From: a virus
Direction: 5' to 3' (one strand)
IMG/VR virus record: IMGVR_UViG_3300030943_000188
Span: 1-21,458 of that record
DNA: 21,458 nucleotides
Below the pieces are notes generated by a model, which saw only the letters and a list, made by a program, of their open reading frames with translations, was not told where the DNA came from and ran no database searches. The translations under genes were made by a program, and so were the position numbers. Shown piece by piece: positions 12,796 through 19,137 of this stretch. Each line of letters begins with the position of its first letter. Position 1 is the first letter of the stretch.

Positions 12796-13070
12796 TTGTT
12801 GTGTGTTACCTCATTGATAGAAAAAACAACTTCAGCATCTGACCAATATTCAAGATCTACTTGATGTTTAATACCCTTACTATTAAAAACAAACATTGCA
12901 AGTTGATTATTTTTCTTGCGAATTTCAATGTATTGCTGTGATAAACTCCAATTTGTTATACATAATCCTGCACAATCCTTCAAAGAAGAAATATCGACAA
13001 AATTATGAATATCTGAAGAATATTTCGTTTCAACTCGGGTTCTTTCAGAACCATGTAAAATTATATCCAT
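12792..13070 (-). CDS. Hypothetical protein (92 aa)
   Basis: No family is recognised. The sequence shows alternating strands (MDIILHGSERTRVETKY, QYIEIRKKNNQLAMFVFNSK, AEVVFSINEVTHNK) with a central DISSLKDCAGLCITNWS loop containing two cysteines. A small all-beta protein is likely. Its end overlaps the winged-helix-like gene by four bases and it starts one base after the MazG-like gene's stop. Confidence 0.7.
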   Translation of the reverse strand: MDIILHGSERTRVETKYSSDIHNFVDISSLKDCAGLCITNWSLSQQYIEIRKKNNQLAMFVFNSKGIKHQVDLEYWSDAEVVFSINEVTHNK

Positions 13071-13071
13071 T

Positions 13072-13461
13072 TTAGAATTTTTTATCGTGTTTGTGTGGTC
13101 TTAACGCATTATATTTTAACTTTTGATTTGCGTGCCAGGCGAGATCTATATTTTTATACGCTGCGTAATCAAGTAATCTGATAAATGCATCTGCAATCTC
13201 ATCCTCATGTGTGTCCTTTATATTATTTTCAAAAAGGGTTTTAAAATCTATATCTTCTGAATGTTTATAATAATATTCAAATTGTTTAATATTTGAATAT
13301 TTATCATGTCTAAGAGCTTCCATAGACTCACATAATTCAGAATTGATCAACATAAGAAGAGTTCCATCTTCCCTTTGATTATCATAAAAACCTTTAGCAA
13401 CTTGATCTTTATGAATTTCTTGAGAAAGTTCATTAAGATTTTCAAATAATTTTTTATCCAT
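13072..13461 (-). CDS. MazG-like NTP pyrophosphohydrolase (129 aa)
   Basis: The two acidic helices of the all-alpha NTP-pyrophosphatase superfamily are present: LLMLINSELCESMEALRH (35-52) with E42, E45 and E48, and DTHEDEIADAFIRLLDYA (83-100) with E88 and D91. These are the Mg-binding ExxE and ExxD pairs. The family cleaves NTPs or dNTPs to the monophosphate plus pyrophosphate. In phages it is thought to alter nucleotide or (p)ppGpp pools, or to remove aberrant nucleotides. The length is normal for single-domain phage versions. It sits beside a HAD phosphatase, suggesting a nucleotide-metabolism group. Confidence 0.87.
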   Translation of the reverse strand: MDKKLFENLNELSQEIHKDQVAKGFYDNQREDGTLLMLINSELCESMEALRHDKYSNIKQFEYYYKHSEDIDFKTLFENNIKDTHEDEIADAFIRLLDYAAYKNIDLAWHANQKLKYNALRPHKHDKKF

Positions 13462-13464
13462 TGT

Positions 13465-13875
13465 CTATTTTATAAGTAATTTTAATCGTAAAATTTCCTC
13501 CATCCTTGTCCAATTTATAAATTGTCTCCTTGAAAGCAATGGATCATATGACATTGGGCATCCTGCTGCAGCATCATCAATAATTAGTTGTCCATATGCT
13601 TTAGATGATGTAGTCCATTCGTGTTGTGATGGGTTTATTTGAACACCATATAAAGGAATTTCATTATCATTAAACCAATTTACTGCATCCGTTAAAAATG
13701 TAACTTCCTTATCTCCATTGCCGGGAAGAATTCCATCACATCTCATAGTGAATAAAATCAAATTATGGCCGGCGGCTACAAGTTTTTTTAAAACAGGAAC
13801 AGCTCCAATATCTTTACCAACACGTGGGTAGTCATGTGTCACAACTGTCCCATCAAAATCAATCACTATATCCAT
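13465..13875 (-). CDS. HAD-superfamily hydrolase/phosphatase (136 aa)
   Basis: I start the gene at the ATG at 13875, which gives MDIVIDFDGTVVTHDYPRVG, a canonical HAD motif I with D6 and D8 directly at the N-terminus. The longer frame would run through the upstream gene. Motif II is LILFTMR with T43, motif III is probably SSKAYGQLIIDD with K92, and the DD pair at 100-101 is motif IV. I recall close relatives in many phages and Bacteroidota, also ending near this length, annotated as HAD hydrolases without a known substrate. A phosphate ester, possibly a nucleotide, is expected. It is preceded by a 61-base gap without a gene. Confidence 0.9.
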   Translation of the reverse strand: MDIVIDFDGTVVTHDYPRVGKDIGAVPVLKKLVAAGHNLILFTMRCDGILPGNGDKEVTFLTDAVNWFNDNEIPLYGVQINPSQHEWTTSSKAYGQLIIDDAAAGCPMSYDPLLSRRQFINWTRMEEILRLKLLIK

Positions 13876-13936
13876 AAATAAATATGTATTATTATTATAA
13901 GCTTTTTGTTTATATGTTTTTAATAAAAAACAACCT

Positions 13937-14281
13937 TTAAAAATTAATTTTTTCAAGTTTACAAGGATCAGAAAGCCATAATTCCTTAACATTCTCCCTT
14001 AAAATTCTTAAATCATGTTTCATTATATTAATGATTTTTTGAAATTCTTCATCAGATTTCTGTTCAACATGATCTAACTTATATTTTTGCAAATATCTAT
14101 TATAAGTCATAAAAATTTCAATATCTTTTCTATTGAAAAAATGTATAACAAAACTCGTTTTAGGTTGATATGGATTAATTTGCTCTGATTTAAAAAAATG
14201 AAAATTATCATCAGAATATATTTCCCCTATACGATCTATTTTTTTCGTATCTACTTCGTAGCCATCAATAATTACTTTCAT
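13937..14281 (-). CDS. Hypothetical protein (114 aa)
   Basis: The N-terminal part looks beta-rich (MKVIIDGYEVDTKKIDRIGE, then SFVIHFFNRKDIEIFMTYNR) and the C-terminal 45 residues are helical and charged (DEEFQKIINIMKHDLRILRE). I do not recognise it. It begins three bases after the 14285-14581 stop. The 61 bases after it, before the HAD gene, contain no convincing promoter or hairpin. Confidence 0.7.
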   Translation of the reverse strand: MKVIIDGYEVDTKKIDRIGEIYSDDNFHFFKSEQINPYQPKTSFVIHFFNRKDIEIFMTYNRYLQKYKLDHVEQKSDEEFQKIINIMKHDLRILRENVKELWLSDPCKLEKINF

Positions 14282-14284
14282 ATA

Positions 14285-14581
14285 TTATAAATTAAATTTT
14301 TTCTTGAAATATAAATAAGTATCTAAATATTTAACTGGATTTAAATCTGACATGTTATCAATGGAAAAAATCAATAATTTAAAAAGATCAAATTCTAAAG
14401 GAGACAAACTAAAATTATTAACAGTTTGAAATTTATTAAAATTTGCAATCATCCTTTCTTTTACATCATCTGAAATAAGTTTAGGGTTCTCTATGGCTTT
14501 TAAGAATTTTTTAGCATCTTTACCATAGAGAACCGGTGTATCCTTAAATGGAAATTTTTTAGAGTTAATTCGTGTGTCCAT
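14285..14581 (-). CDS. Hypothetical small phage protein (98 aa)
   Basis: I choose the ATG at 14581 (MDTRINSKKFPFKDTPVLYG), which overlaps the upstream phosphoesterase gene by 17 bases. The frame has another ATG nine codons earlier. The segment DTPVLYGKDAKKFLKAIENP followed by KERMIANFNKFQTV recalls small uncharacterised phage proteins with a P-V-L-x-G-K-D-A-x-x-F motif. The C-terminus (SPLEFDLFKLLIFSIDNMSD) is helical. It has no enzyme signature. It may interact with its neighbour, the phosphoesterase. Confidence 0.7.
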   Translation of the reverse strand: MDTRINSKKFPFKDTPVLYGKDAKKFLKAIENPKLISDDVKERMIANFNKFQTVNNFSLSPLEFDLFKLLIFSIDNMSDLNPVKYLDTYLYFKKKFNL

Positions 14582-15182
14582 TATCATTTGGATCATGGTG
14601 ATCAACAACTAAAATTTCCTTCAATCTCATTATCTCCTTAATCTCAAAATAATTATAAGGTCTAAATTCAGCCCAATCAATACCTACATCAAAACAACGC
14701 CTTTTTAGATATGTTAAATCCTTAAGTGTATTATGACAATGACCAAATAACATCCATGAACCTCTTTGTGAATTTTCCCAAGAAAAAATAGGATAATGAG
14801 ACAGAATGATCTCCTTTTTTCCTACCATTAATTTTTCATAATAACCTTGAAATTTTAATTTAGGATGTGTGCATTCTTTTAAGAGATTGATGTTATCATG
14901 GTTTCCGTAGATCACATAGATATTTTCACAATCAATAAGATCAAAAAATCTATCATAATGTTTATCGCCAAACATTAAATCACCTAAAATAAATAGATGT
15001 GAAGTTTTGCTTGCACATTTATTTATGTTTGTCGTGATCATTTTATTCATCTCATGAACTGTAGGAAAATCTCTTGTACTTTCAAGGTTTTGCCAGACAC
15101 TTACACCACGACACATATTATTATGTGAAACGTGGGGGTCTGAAGTAAACCAGATATCGTCAGTTTCTTTAAGCTTTATCAT
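14565..15182 (-). CDS. Calcineurin-like metallophosphoesterase (205 aa)
   Basis: All metal-binding motifs of the family are visible: D15-x-H17 in FTSDPHVSH, GD at 67-68 in LFILGDLMFG, GNHDN at 93-97, H129 in ILSHYP and GHCH at 147-150. This order and spacing match the small phage and bacterial phosphoesterases that hydrolyse phosphomonoesters or phosphodiesters (including cyclic nucleotides and nucleic-acid ends) using two metal ions. The substrate cannot be read from sequence. The last residues (DHHDPNDNGHTN) are encoded within the overlap with the next gene. Length and motif positions are typical, so it is probably active. Confidence 0.92.
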   Translation of the reverse strand: MIKLKETDDIWFTSDPHVSHNNMCRGVSVWQNLESTRDFPTVHEMNKMITTNINKCASKTSHLFILGDLMFGDKHYDRFFDLIDCENIYVIYGNHDNINLLKECTHPKLKFQGYYEKLMVGKKEIILSHYPIFSWENSQRGSWMLFGHCHNTLKDLTYLKRRCFDVGIDWAEFRPYNYFEIKEIMRLKEILVVDHHDPNDNGHTN

Positions 15183-15351
15183 TATATTTTGATATTTTAT
15201 CTTTATGAATTAAAAAAGGGTATGCACAGGAAAAATACAGAGGCTTTAATTTAACAAAACCATCTGTATCGTAACCTATGAATATCATTTTTGTTGTAGA
15301 ACCGTTGAGATATTTCATTACAACAATTTCATTTTCAATAAATTCGCCCAT
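15169..15351 (-). CDS. Hypothetical small protein (60 aa)
   Basis: The start at 15351 (MGEFIENEIVVMKYLNGSTT) lies four bases after the upstream stop, whereas the longer frame to 15423 overlaps the previous gene by most of its extra length. The protein is a likely beta-barrel-like fragment (KMIFIGYDTDGFVKLKPLYF, then CAYPFLIHKDKISKYN). It overlaps the phosphoesterase start by 14 bases. No family is recognised. Confidence 0.65.
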   Translation of the reverse strand: MGEFIENEIVVMKYLNGSTTKMIFIGYDTDGFVKLKPLYFSCAYPFLIHKDKISKYNDKA

Positions 15352-15355
15352 AAAA

Positions 15356-15625
15356 TTACTGGAGAGATGATTTAAAAATTGAAATTGACTTGATTGTCTC
15401 AGATATTGTTGTGATTGCATCACTTATATTTCTATTGCTATGCATTCCGTAACTCGTTTCCAAGAGTTTTTTAAGTTCCTTCGCATCATCTAAACTTTTA
15501 TTGATGTTTGCGATAAAATCCTTGCGAGCTGCTTCATCCATCTCAGCGCGTTCTTCAGGTGTAGTTTTTAAAATTACAGCTCTATCATATAGTACTGCGT
15601 AACTTGAATTCATTTTAATTTCCAT
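15356..15625 (-). CDS. Hypothetical helical protein (89 aa)
   Basis: The sequence is almost entirely helix-forming: TTPEERAEMDEAARKDFIAN, then INKSLDDAKELKKLLETS, then DAITTISETIKSISIFK. A three-helix bundle or coiled coil is likely. The N-terminus (MEIKMNSSYAVLYDRAVILK) offers a second start at Met5. No known family is evident. It starts five bases after the 52-codon gene at 15631. Confidence 0.7.
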   Translation of the reverse strand: MEIKMNSSYAVLYDRAVILKTTPEERAEMDEAARKDFIANINKSLDDAKELKKLLETSYGMHSNRNISDAITTISETIKSISIFKSSLQ

Positions 15626-15630
15626 AACTT

Positions 15631-15789
15631 TTATTTTTTTCTTTGGGTTTCTTTGGCAATTACTAGATTATAAACATTTCTTAAAAGTTCCATTTTTCTT
15701 AGAAATCCTTCATAATCCTCCTTTTCAAGATCAACGATGTTGACATGTTCTCCATCAATTTCAACAAATATGTTTGTTATTGTTTTCAT
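15631..15789 (-). CDS. Small hypothetical protein (52 aa)
   Basis: The ATG at 15789 overlaps the TGA of the 15786-16190 gene in the ATGA arrangement, and the frame runs 52 codons to TAA at 15631-15633. The protein reads MKTITNIFVEIDGEHVNIVD, then KEDYEGFLRKMELLRNVYNL and a basic tail ending QRKK. A strand-helix mini-domain is likely. The coupling and the complete filling of the gap give good support. The function is unknown. Confidence 0.7.
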   Translation of the reverse strand: MKTITNIFVEIDGEHVNIVDLEKEDYEGFLRKMELLRNVYNLVIAKETQRKK

Positions 15790-16190
15790 ACTCCGACATT
15801 CCAATATGAAACTGTGATCTTTGTTAATTCTCCTTTAGGATTTTTTACAATCAATGGATATCTTGAACTTCTTGGTGCACATCCAATTAAAGTATACTTC
15901 GTGCCCATTATATTCTTTGTTGTTGTCAAATCAGTTTTCTTCAAACCATATTGGAATGCATACCTTAAAAAATCTTCACGATATTTAATTTCCATTGGAT
16001 TTTCTGATGGATTTGAAACATCATCTATAACAGCTGTTAGTTTTCCGTGAAATGATTTGCCAGAAAAACGAACATTTCCTAAACTTACCTTTACGCCAGT
16101 TTCTTCAAAAATACCCTGGACAGCTTTTTCAAAGATTGTCCTAAACTTTTTAATGTTAGCTTCTGAGAATGAATCATATTTCGTTTCCAT
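15786..16190 (-). CDS. Uncharacterised phage protein (134 aa)
   Basis: A helical N-terminus (EANIKKFRTIFEKAVQGIFE) is followed by strands (VKVSLGNVRFSGKSFHGKLT) and a C-terminal module containing FLRYAFQYGLKKTDL, GTKYTLIGCAPRSSRYPLIV and KNPKGELTKI. I recall this C-terminal pattern (GL-x-x-x-D, then Y-x-I-x-G-x-x-P-R-x-x-x-Y-P) in short uncharacterised proteins from many tailed phages. No catalytic role is known. It leads the second unit, eight bases after the TATAAAAT of promoter P3. Confidence 0.8.
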   Translation of the reverse strand: METKYDSFSEANIKKFRTIFEKAVQGIFEETGVKVSLGNVRFSGKSFHGKLTAVIDDVSNPSENPMEIKYREDFLRYAFQYGLKKTDLTTTKNIMGTKYTLIGCAPRSSRYPLIVKNPKGELTKITVSYWNVGV

Positions 16191-16198
16191 ATCTAATA

Positions 16199-16222
16199 AT
16201 TTTATAAGGCAAATATAAACTA
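16199..16222 (-). promoter_or_regulatory. Promoter P3 before the 16190-11344 unit
   Basis: On the minus strand the sequence is TAGTTTATATTTGCC followed by TTATAAAAT, ending eight bases before the ATG at 16190. It matches P1 except for one extra T. The first bases of the motif include the TAG stop codon of the 16220-16369 gene, so the promoter overlaps the end of the upstream gene. TATATTTG fits the Bacteroidota -7 box. Confidence 0.65.
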
Positions 16223-16369
16223 TTTTCTTGATATGGTAACATTTTTTACCTTATATTTTTCAATTATTTTTTTAAGAGCAATCATATAATCCATATTTTG
16301 ATTTTCATCATGAAGATTTATCATCCTAAGATAGATCCATTCTAATTTTTCAACTTCGTCTTTGTTCAT
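16220..16369 (-). CDS. Small hypothetical protein (49 aa)
   Basis: The ATG at 16369 overlaps the TGA of the methyltransferase gene (ATGA). The frame runs 49 codons to TAG at 16220-16222, inside promoter P3. The protein begins MNKDEVEKLEWIYLRMINLH and ends with a basic IIEKYKVKNVTISRK. It is probably helical. It is the last gene of the polymerase unit, and the junction type matches the other small genes here. The function is unknown. Confidence 0.65.
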   Translation of the reverse strand: MNKDEVEKLEWIYLRMINLHDENQNMDYMIALKKIIEKYKVKNVTISRK

Positions 16370-16911
16370 TCCTTTATTCTATAAAAATTTGTAAATAATC
16401 GTGTCCTAACCTTATCAAGGCTCATTTCATTTTTTATAAGCCATCCCCACTCATCTTTAACTATCGGCCTTTTATGTGGAGATATTATTAATAACTGGTC
16501 AGATATTTGAGATAATTTATATAGAAATATTGGCAATTTTGATTTCTCTAATAGATGCATCGCAAAACTACATATCACTATTGAATAATGTCTATCATCT
16601 AATTTTCCTTTTATTATGTCATCAAATGTTAAAGTTTCACACTTACGTTTGATATTCCTTTCATAATATTTATGTGAATATGCATCAACAGCATCAATAT
16701 TTTCATACCCTAATTTCAAAAGAATTTTAGTTATTTCACCTGTGCCGCAGGCTAAATCCAAAGCTTTACTGAAATCAACCTCCCATAATTTTTCAGCAAC
16801 TTCTATAGATTTGTGTATTATAGGTTCATGAGGGTTTTCATGTTCCTCAAAATAATTTTCATAGAAAGTATCTACACCATATTTTTCATATTTTGATCGT
16901 ATACTATCCAT
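16366..16911 (-). CDS. Class I SAM-dependent methyltransferase (181 aa)
   Basis: Motif I is clear in KALDLACGTGEITKILLKLG (49-68), with the glycine-rich SAM-binding loop. An acidic residue at the end of the second strand (D76 in NIDAVDAYSH) would hold the ribose hydroxyls. A fourth strand with YSIVICSFAMHLLE (motif IV-like) and a fifth with LLIISPHKRP complete a Rossmann-type domain. No target-recognition domain or NPPY/DPPY motif of DNA base methylases is visible. The substrate is more likely a small molecule or protein, although this is uncertain. It starts two bases after the ADP-ribosyltransferase-like gene's stop. Confidence 0.87.
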   Translation of the reverse strand: MDSIRSKYEKYGVDTFYENYFEEHENPHEPIIHKSIEVAEKLWEVDFSKALDLACGTGEITKILLKLGYENIDAVDAYSHKYYERNIKRKCETLTFDDIIKGKLDDRHYSIVICSFAMHLLEKSKLPIFLYKLSQISDQLLIISPHKRPIVKDEWGWLIKNEMSLDKVRTRLFTNFYRIKE

Positions 16912-16913
16912 GA

Positions 16914-17462
16914 TTAATATTTTAAAAATGATTTATCAGGAACAACAGCAGAAATAGAACCTTCATCTTCAGCATCATTAATATAATAAAACCCCGATTT
17001 TGCATTTCCTTTTTTCAAACTTCTATACATTAAACTATTAGCCATAGTATCAGAATGAGGAGAATATTGAGAATTGGACATTTTTCCTACAATAACAACC
17101 GGAAATATAGTAGGTAGACAATTTATATCTATATATGATCCATCACTATATTTTGGCAATTCATTTCTTTGTGATGGATAATATGCAACATCAGGTACAT
17201 CCTTATCACAATTATAGCCAGTTGCTTCTGATCCTGATAGTGTATTTTTTCCTCTTAATAAAGTCTTTCCATAAACTTTTGTTCCATCCCAATCTCCATC
17301 CAAAGGCACTCCTATTCTTGCATTTAACGCTTGTTTACACGCTTCATATGTACCAATATGTATGCCATGTTTGCCATTTAAATTTTTATCTGTACCACCA
17401 TGATAAAATACATCTACTTTTTTTGTAGAGATTTCATATAAAGTAGTTCTTACTATTTTCAT
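16914..17462 (-). CDS. Possible ADP-ribosyltransferase-fold protein (182 aa)
   Basis: I recognise this only tentatively. The N-terminus, VDVFYHGGTDKNLNGKHGIH followed by IGTYEACKQALNARIG, recalls the YHGT...G.HFGT start of ART-fold proteins, where the first His/Tyr strand binds NAD. The C-terminus, FYYINDAEDEGSISAVVPDK, recalls their final strand pair (Y-x-N-x-x-D...S-x-x-V-x-D-P). The middle has KVYGKTLLRGKNTLSG and PVVIVGKMSNSQYSPHS. A complete catalytic triad (R-S-E or H-Y-E) cannot be assigned. If real, it would modify host or phage proteins, as T4 Alt and Mod do. The start overlaps the upstream stop (ATGA). Confidence 0.55.
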   Translation of the reverse strand: MKIVRTTLYEISTKKVDVFYHGGTDKNLNGKHGIHIGTYEACKQALNARIGVPLDGDWDGTKVYGKTLLRGKNTLSGSEATGYNCDKDVPDVAYYPSQRNELPKYSDGSYIDINCLPTIFPVVIVGKMSNSQYSPHSDTMANSLMYRSLKKGNAKSGFYYINDAEDEGSISAVVPDKSFLKY

Positions 17463-17695
17463 CGTTCAAATTTTATATTTGCTATCACAAAATCCTTTAT
17501 ATAGGATTTATTTTCCTCAACAAATTCAGCTTTCTGAAGATCATCTAATTTTGAAACATATTTCTTAATCGCGTAATCAACAACAATTTCAAGATCAACA
17601 TCATCTATATATTCAAGATTTAACTGTGATGTTTCTGTTATAACCTTCGTTATTTCCTCTGATATATCCATCAGATAAGCTTTTATCTTTCCCAT
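17459..17695 (-). CDS. Hypothetical acidic helical protein (78 aa)
   Basis: The protein is helix-rich and acidic: KAYLMDISEEITKVITETSQ, then YIDDVDLEIVVDYAIKKYVS, then DLQKAEFVEENKSYIKDFVI. No family is recognised. It overlaps the ADP-ribosyltransferase-like gene by four bases, which raises the possibility of a paired function such as a partner or inhibitor, though there is no direct evidence. It starts 17 bases after the stop of the small membrane protein at 17713. Confidence 0.7.
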   Translation of the reverse strand: MGKIKAYLMDISEEITKVITETSQLNLEYIDDVDLEIVVDYAIKKYVSKLDDLQKAEFVEENKSYIKDFVIANIKFER

Positions 17696-17712
17696 TTTTT
17701 AAAAATTAATTA

Positions 17713-17838
17713 TTAACATTTATATTCCAAATAAATAAAACTACACAACAAAAATAAAAATAAAATAATGAAGTAAAACACAACCCTTAACATAAAATGA
17801 TAGTGCCTTATAAAATTATCATAATCGTTATACGGCAT
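17713..17838 (-). CDS. Very small single-span membrane protein (41 aa)
   Basis: The ATG at 17838 shares one base with the TGA of the polymerase gene (TGATG). The frame runs 41 codons to TAA at 17713-17715. After a polar N-terminus (MPYNDYDNFIRHYHFMLR) comes a strongly hydrophobic run, VVFYFIILFLFLLCSFIYL, long enough for one membrane span, and then EYKC. Translational coupling to the polymerase fragment is likely. The function is unknown. Confidence 0.65.
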   Translation of the reverse strand: MPYNDYDNFIRHYHFMLRVVFYFIILFLFLLCSFIYLEYKC

Positions 17839-18803
17839 CAAAATAGGTTTTTTGCATAAATTAAATTGGAAGGTATTTCCTGAAAACCCATTGTTTTGAT
17901 ATACCTATTGAAAGGTTCAACAATTACCTTTGCAAACTGAGCATCATAATTTATTGGCGGTGCAAATTCGTATGGAAGATCTCCTGGTAGGTAAGCAAAT
18001 ACCTCGCATTCTGCAGAAGTTGCATAAAATTTTACCTTATCAGATGTTCGTATATGTCTGTATTTTCCCTTCCATTTTGAATTATTCAATTGATAGTTAT
18101 AATTAGCACCACCTCTTACATGGTAAGGACATTTACTTGCAAGTTTAACTGAATTCTTATCATCAAGAACAAATTTTTCATAATCTCCAAGGCTCATCAC
18201 TTTACTTATATCCTCAGGACTTTGCATTATAAAATCCTTTTTATATTCCTTTAGCTTACGTACAAGATCAACATACCTAATGGTTTTTTGTTCCCTTAAA
18301 AGTTGAATGATAAGTTCATTGAGTACCTTCTTTGCAAATTTTGGTGTAGAACCTTGTGCAATTTCTATACCTACACATTTTATCTTTGTTTGTGGCGGGA
18401 ATCTCATACCTGGGTCTTTCCATGCAAGATCCAATATATATTTTTTCTTTGCGATCATCATAACAGAGTGTGATATCTTTTCGAGTTCCAATACTTGTAA
18501 ATTTTCAGTGTTGAATTTCTTTGCGTATTCATCAAATTTTTCATCCAACATTCCATCTAATCGATATTCCTTTATTTTCAATATGAAAGCAACACCATCT
18601 ACTTTCTCAGAAGGTACAAACCCACATGAATCCATCACTGGTTTAAATGTTACATATGAAGAATTATGTACTAAAATATCATTTGCTATAAAGGTATGAA
18701 ATTCATCAGCTACCTCTATATCATATACAAATTCATCAGAAAATTCTCCTATTTGCTCACAACTTTCAATATCTTCAATTATGTATTTTTTTTCTATATT
18801 CAT
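17838..18803 (-). CDS. Family B DNA polymerase (T4 gp43-like), C-terminal part, fused behind a split-intein C-fragment
   Basis: Residues 1-47 are an intein C-fragment: block F EFVYDIEVADEFHTFIAN (24-41) and block G DILVHN (42-47), ending in His-Asn. Ser48 is the +1 residue. The rest (48-321, 274 residues) matches the end of T4 gp43 after catalytic motif C. It has SSYVTFKP at the junction (motif C would be GDTD/S), IAKKKYIL like the KxY motif (117-124), GIEIAQGSTPKF (145-156) and CPYHVRGGANYNY (225-237). The length agrees with the roughly 280 residues following motif C in RB69/T4. The exonuclease, fingers and most of the palm are missing and must come from another gene whose product ends with an intein N-fragment. 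That gene is not in the window. Upstream is a non-coding region and then plus-strand genes. Confidence 0.9.
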   Translation of the reverse strand: MNIEKKYIIEDIESCEQIGEFSDEFVYDIEVADEFHTFIANDILVHNSSYVTFKPVMDSCGFVPSEKVDGVAFILKIKEYRLDGMLDEKFDEYAKKFNTENLQVLELEKISHSVMMIAKKKYILDLAWKDPGMRFPPQTKIKCVGIEIAQGSTPKFAKKVLNELIIQLLREQKTIRYVDLVRKLKEYKKDFIMQSPEDISKVMSLGDYEKFVLDDKNSVKLASKCPYHVRGGANYNYQLNNSKWKGKYRHIRTSDKVKFYATSAECEVFAYLPGDLPYEFAPPINYDAQFAKVIVEPFNRYIKTMGFQEIPSNLIYAKNLF

Positions 18804-18808
18804 TAATC

Positions 18809-18860
18809 TTTTTATATGTTATATAATGTAAACCAATATATGTTTCGAGATGTAAATATA
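18809..18860 (-). promoter_or_regulatory. Candidate promoter before the polymerase C-half
   Basis: On the minus strand a TTATATTTACATC stretch (TATATTTA at 18853-18860) resembles the first half of P1-P3. TATAAAAA (18809-18816) lies five bases before the ATG, like their second half. Here the two parts are about 37 bases apart instead of adjacent, so the match is weaker. Either could be the true promoter element. Confidence 0.4.
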
Positions 18861-18900
18861 ATTAAAATTCGAACAAAACTCATATGTTTTAATTTTTCTC

Positions 18901-18990
18901 TCCCTATAGTTTTTTAAAAGGGGGATGAAGTTACTACTTATACTCCTGCCGTGGGAAAGGTTTTGCATAGTTTAGTTAAAAAATGTTAAA
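18901..18990 (+). repeat. Direct repeat, copy 1
   Basis: This copy starts TCCCTATAGTTTTTTAAAAG. It includes a 31-base block (18920-18950) that is identical in copy 2 and begins GGGGGATGAAGTTACTACTT. It ends in an identical 20-base block, TTTAGTTAAAAAATGTTAAA (18971-18990). The spacing between the two blocks is the same in both copies, while the bases between them differ. A short CCCT/AGGG pairing flanks the T-rich start. Confidence 0.85.
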
Positions 18991-19137
18991 TTTATATAGT
19001 GATCCAGGGTGATTTTTTAATGATTGGAAGTGTGTAATAAGTTACACCAACAAATGAATTTATATACACGTGGGTTATTCGAGGTGAAACGGATAATTGA
19101 TAAAATATATGATTTAAAGTATAAATTTCTCACCCGC

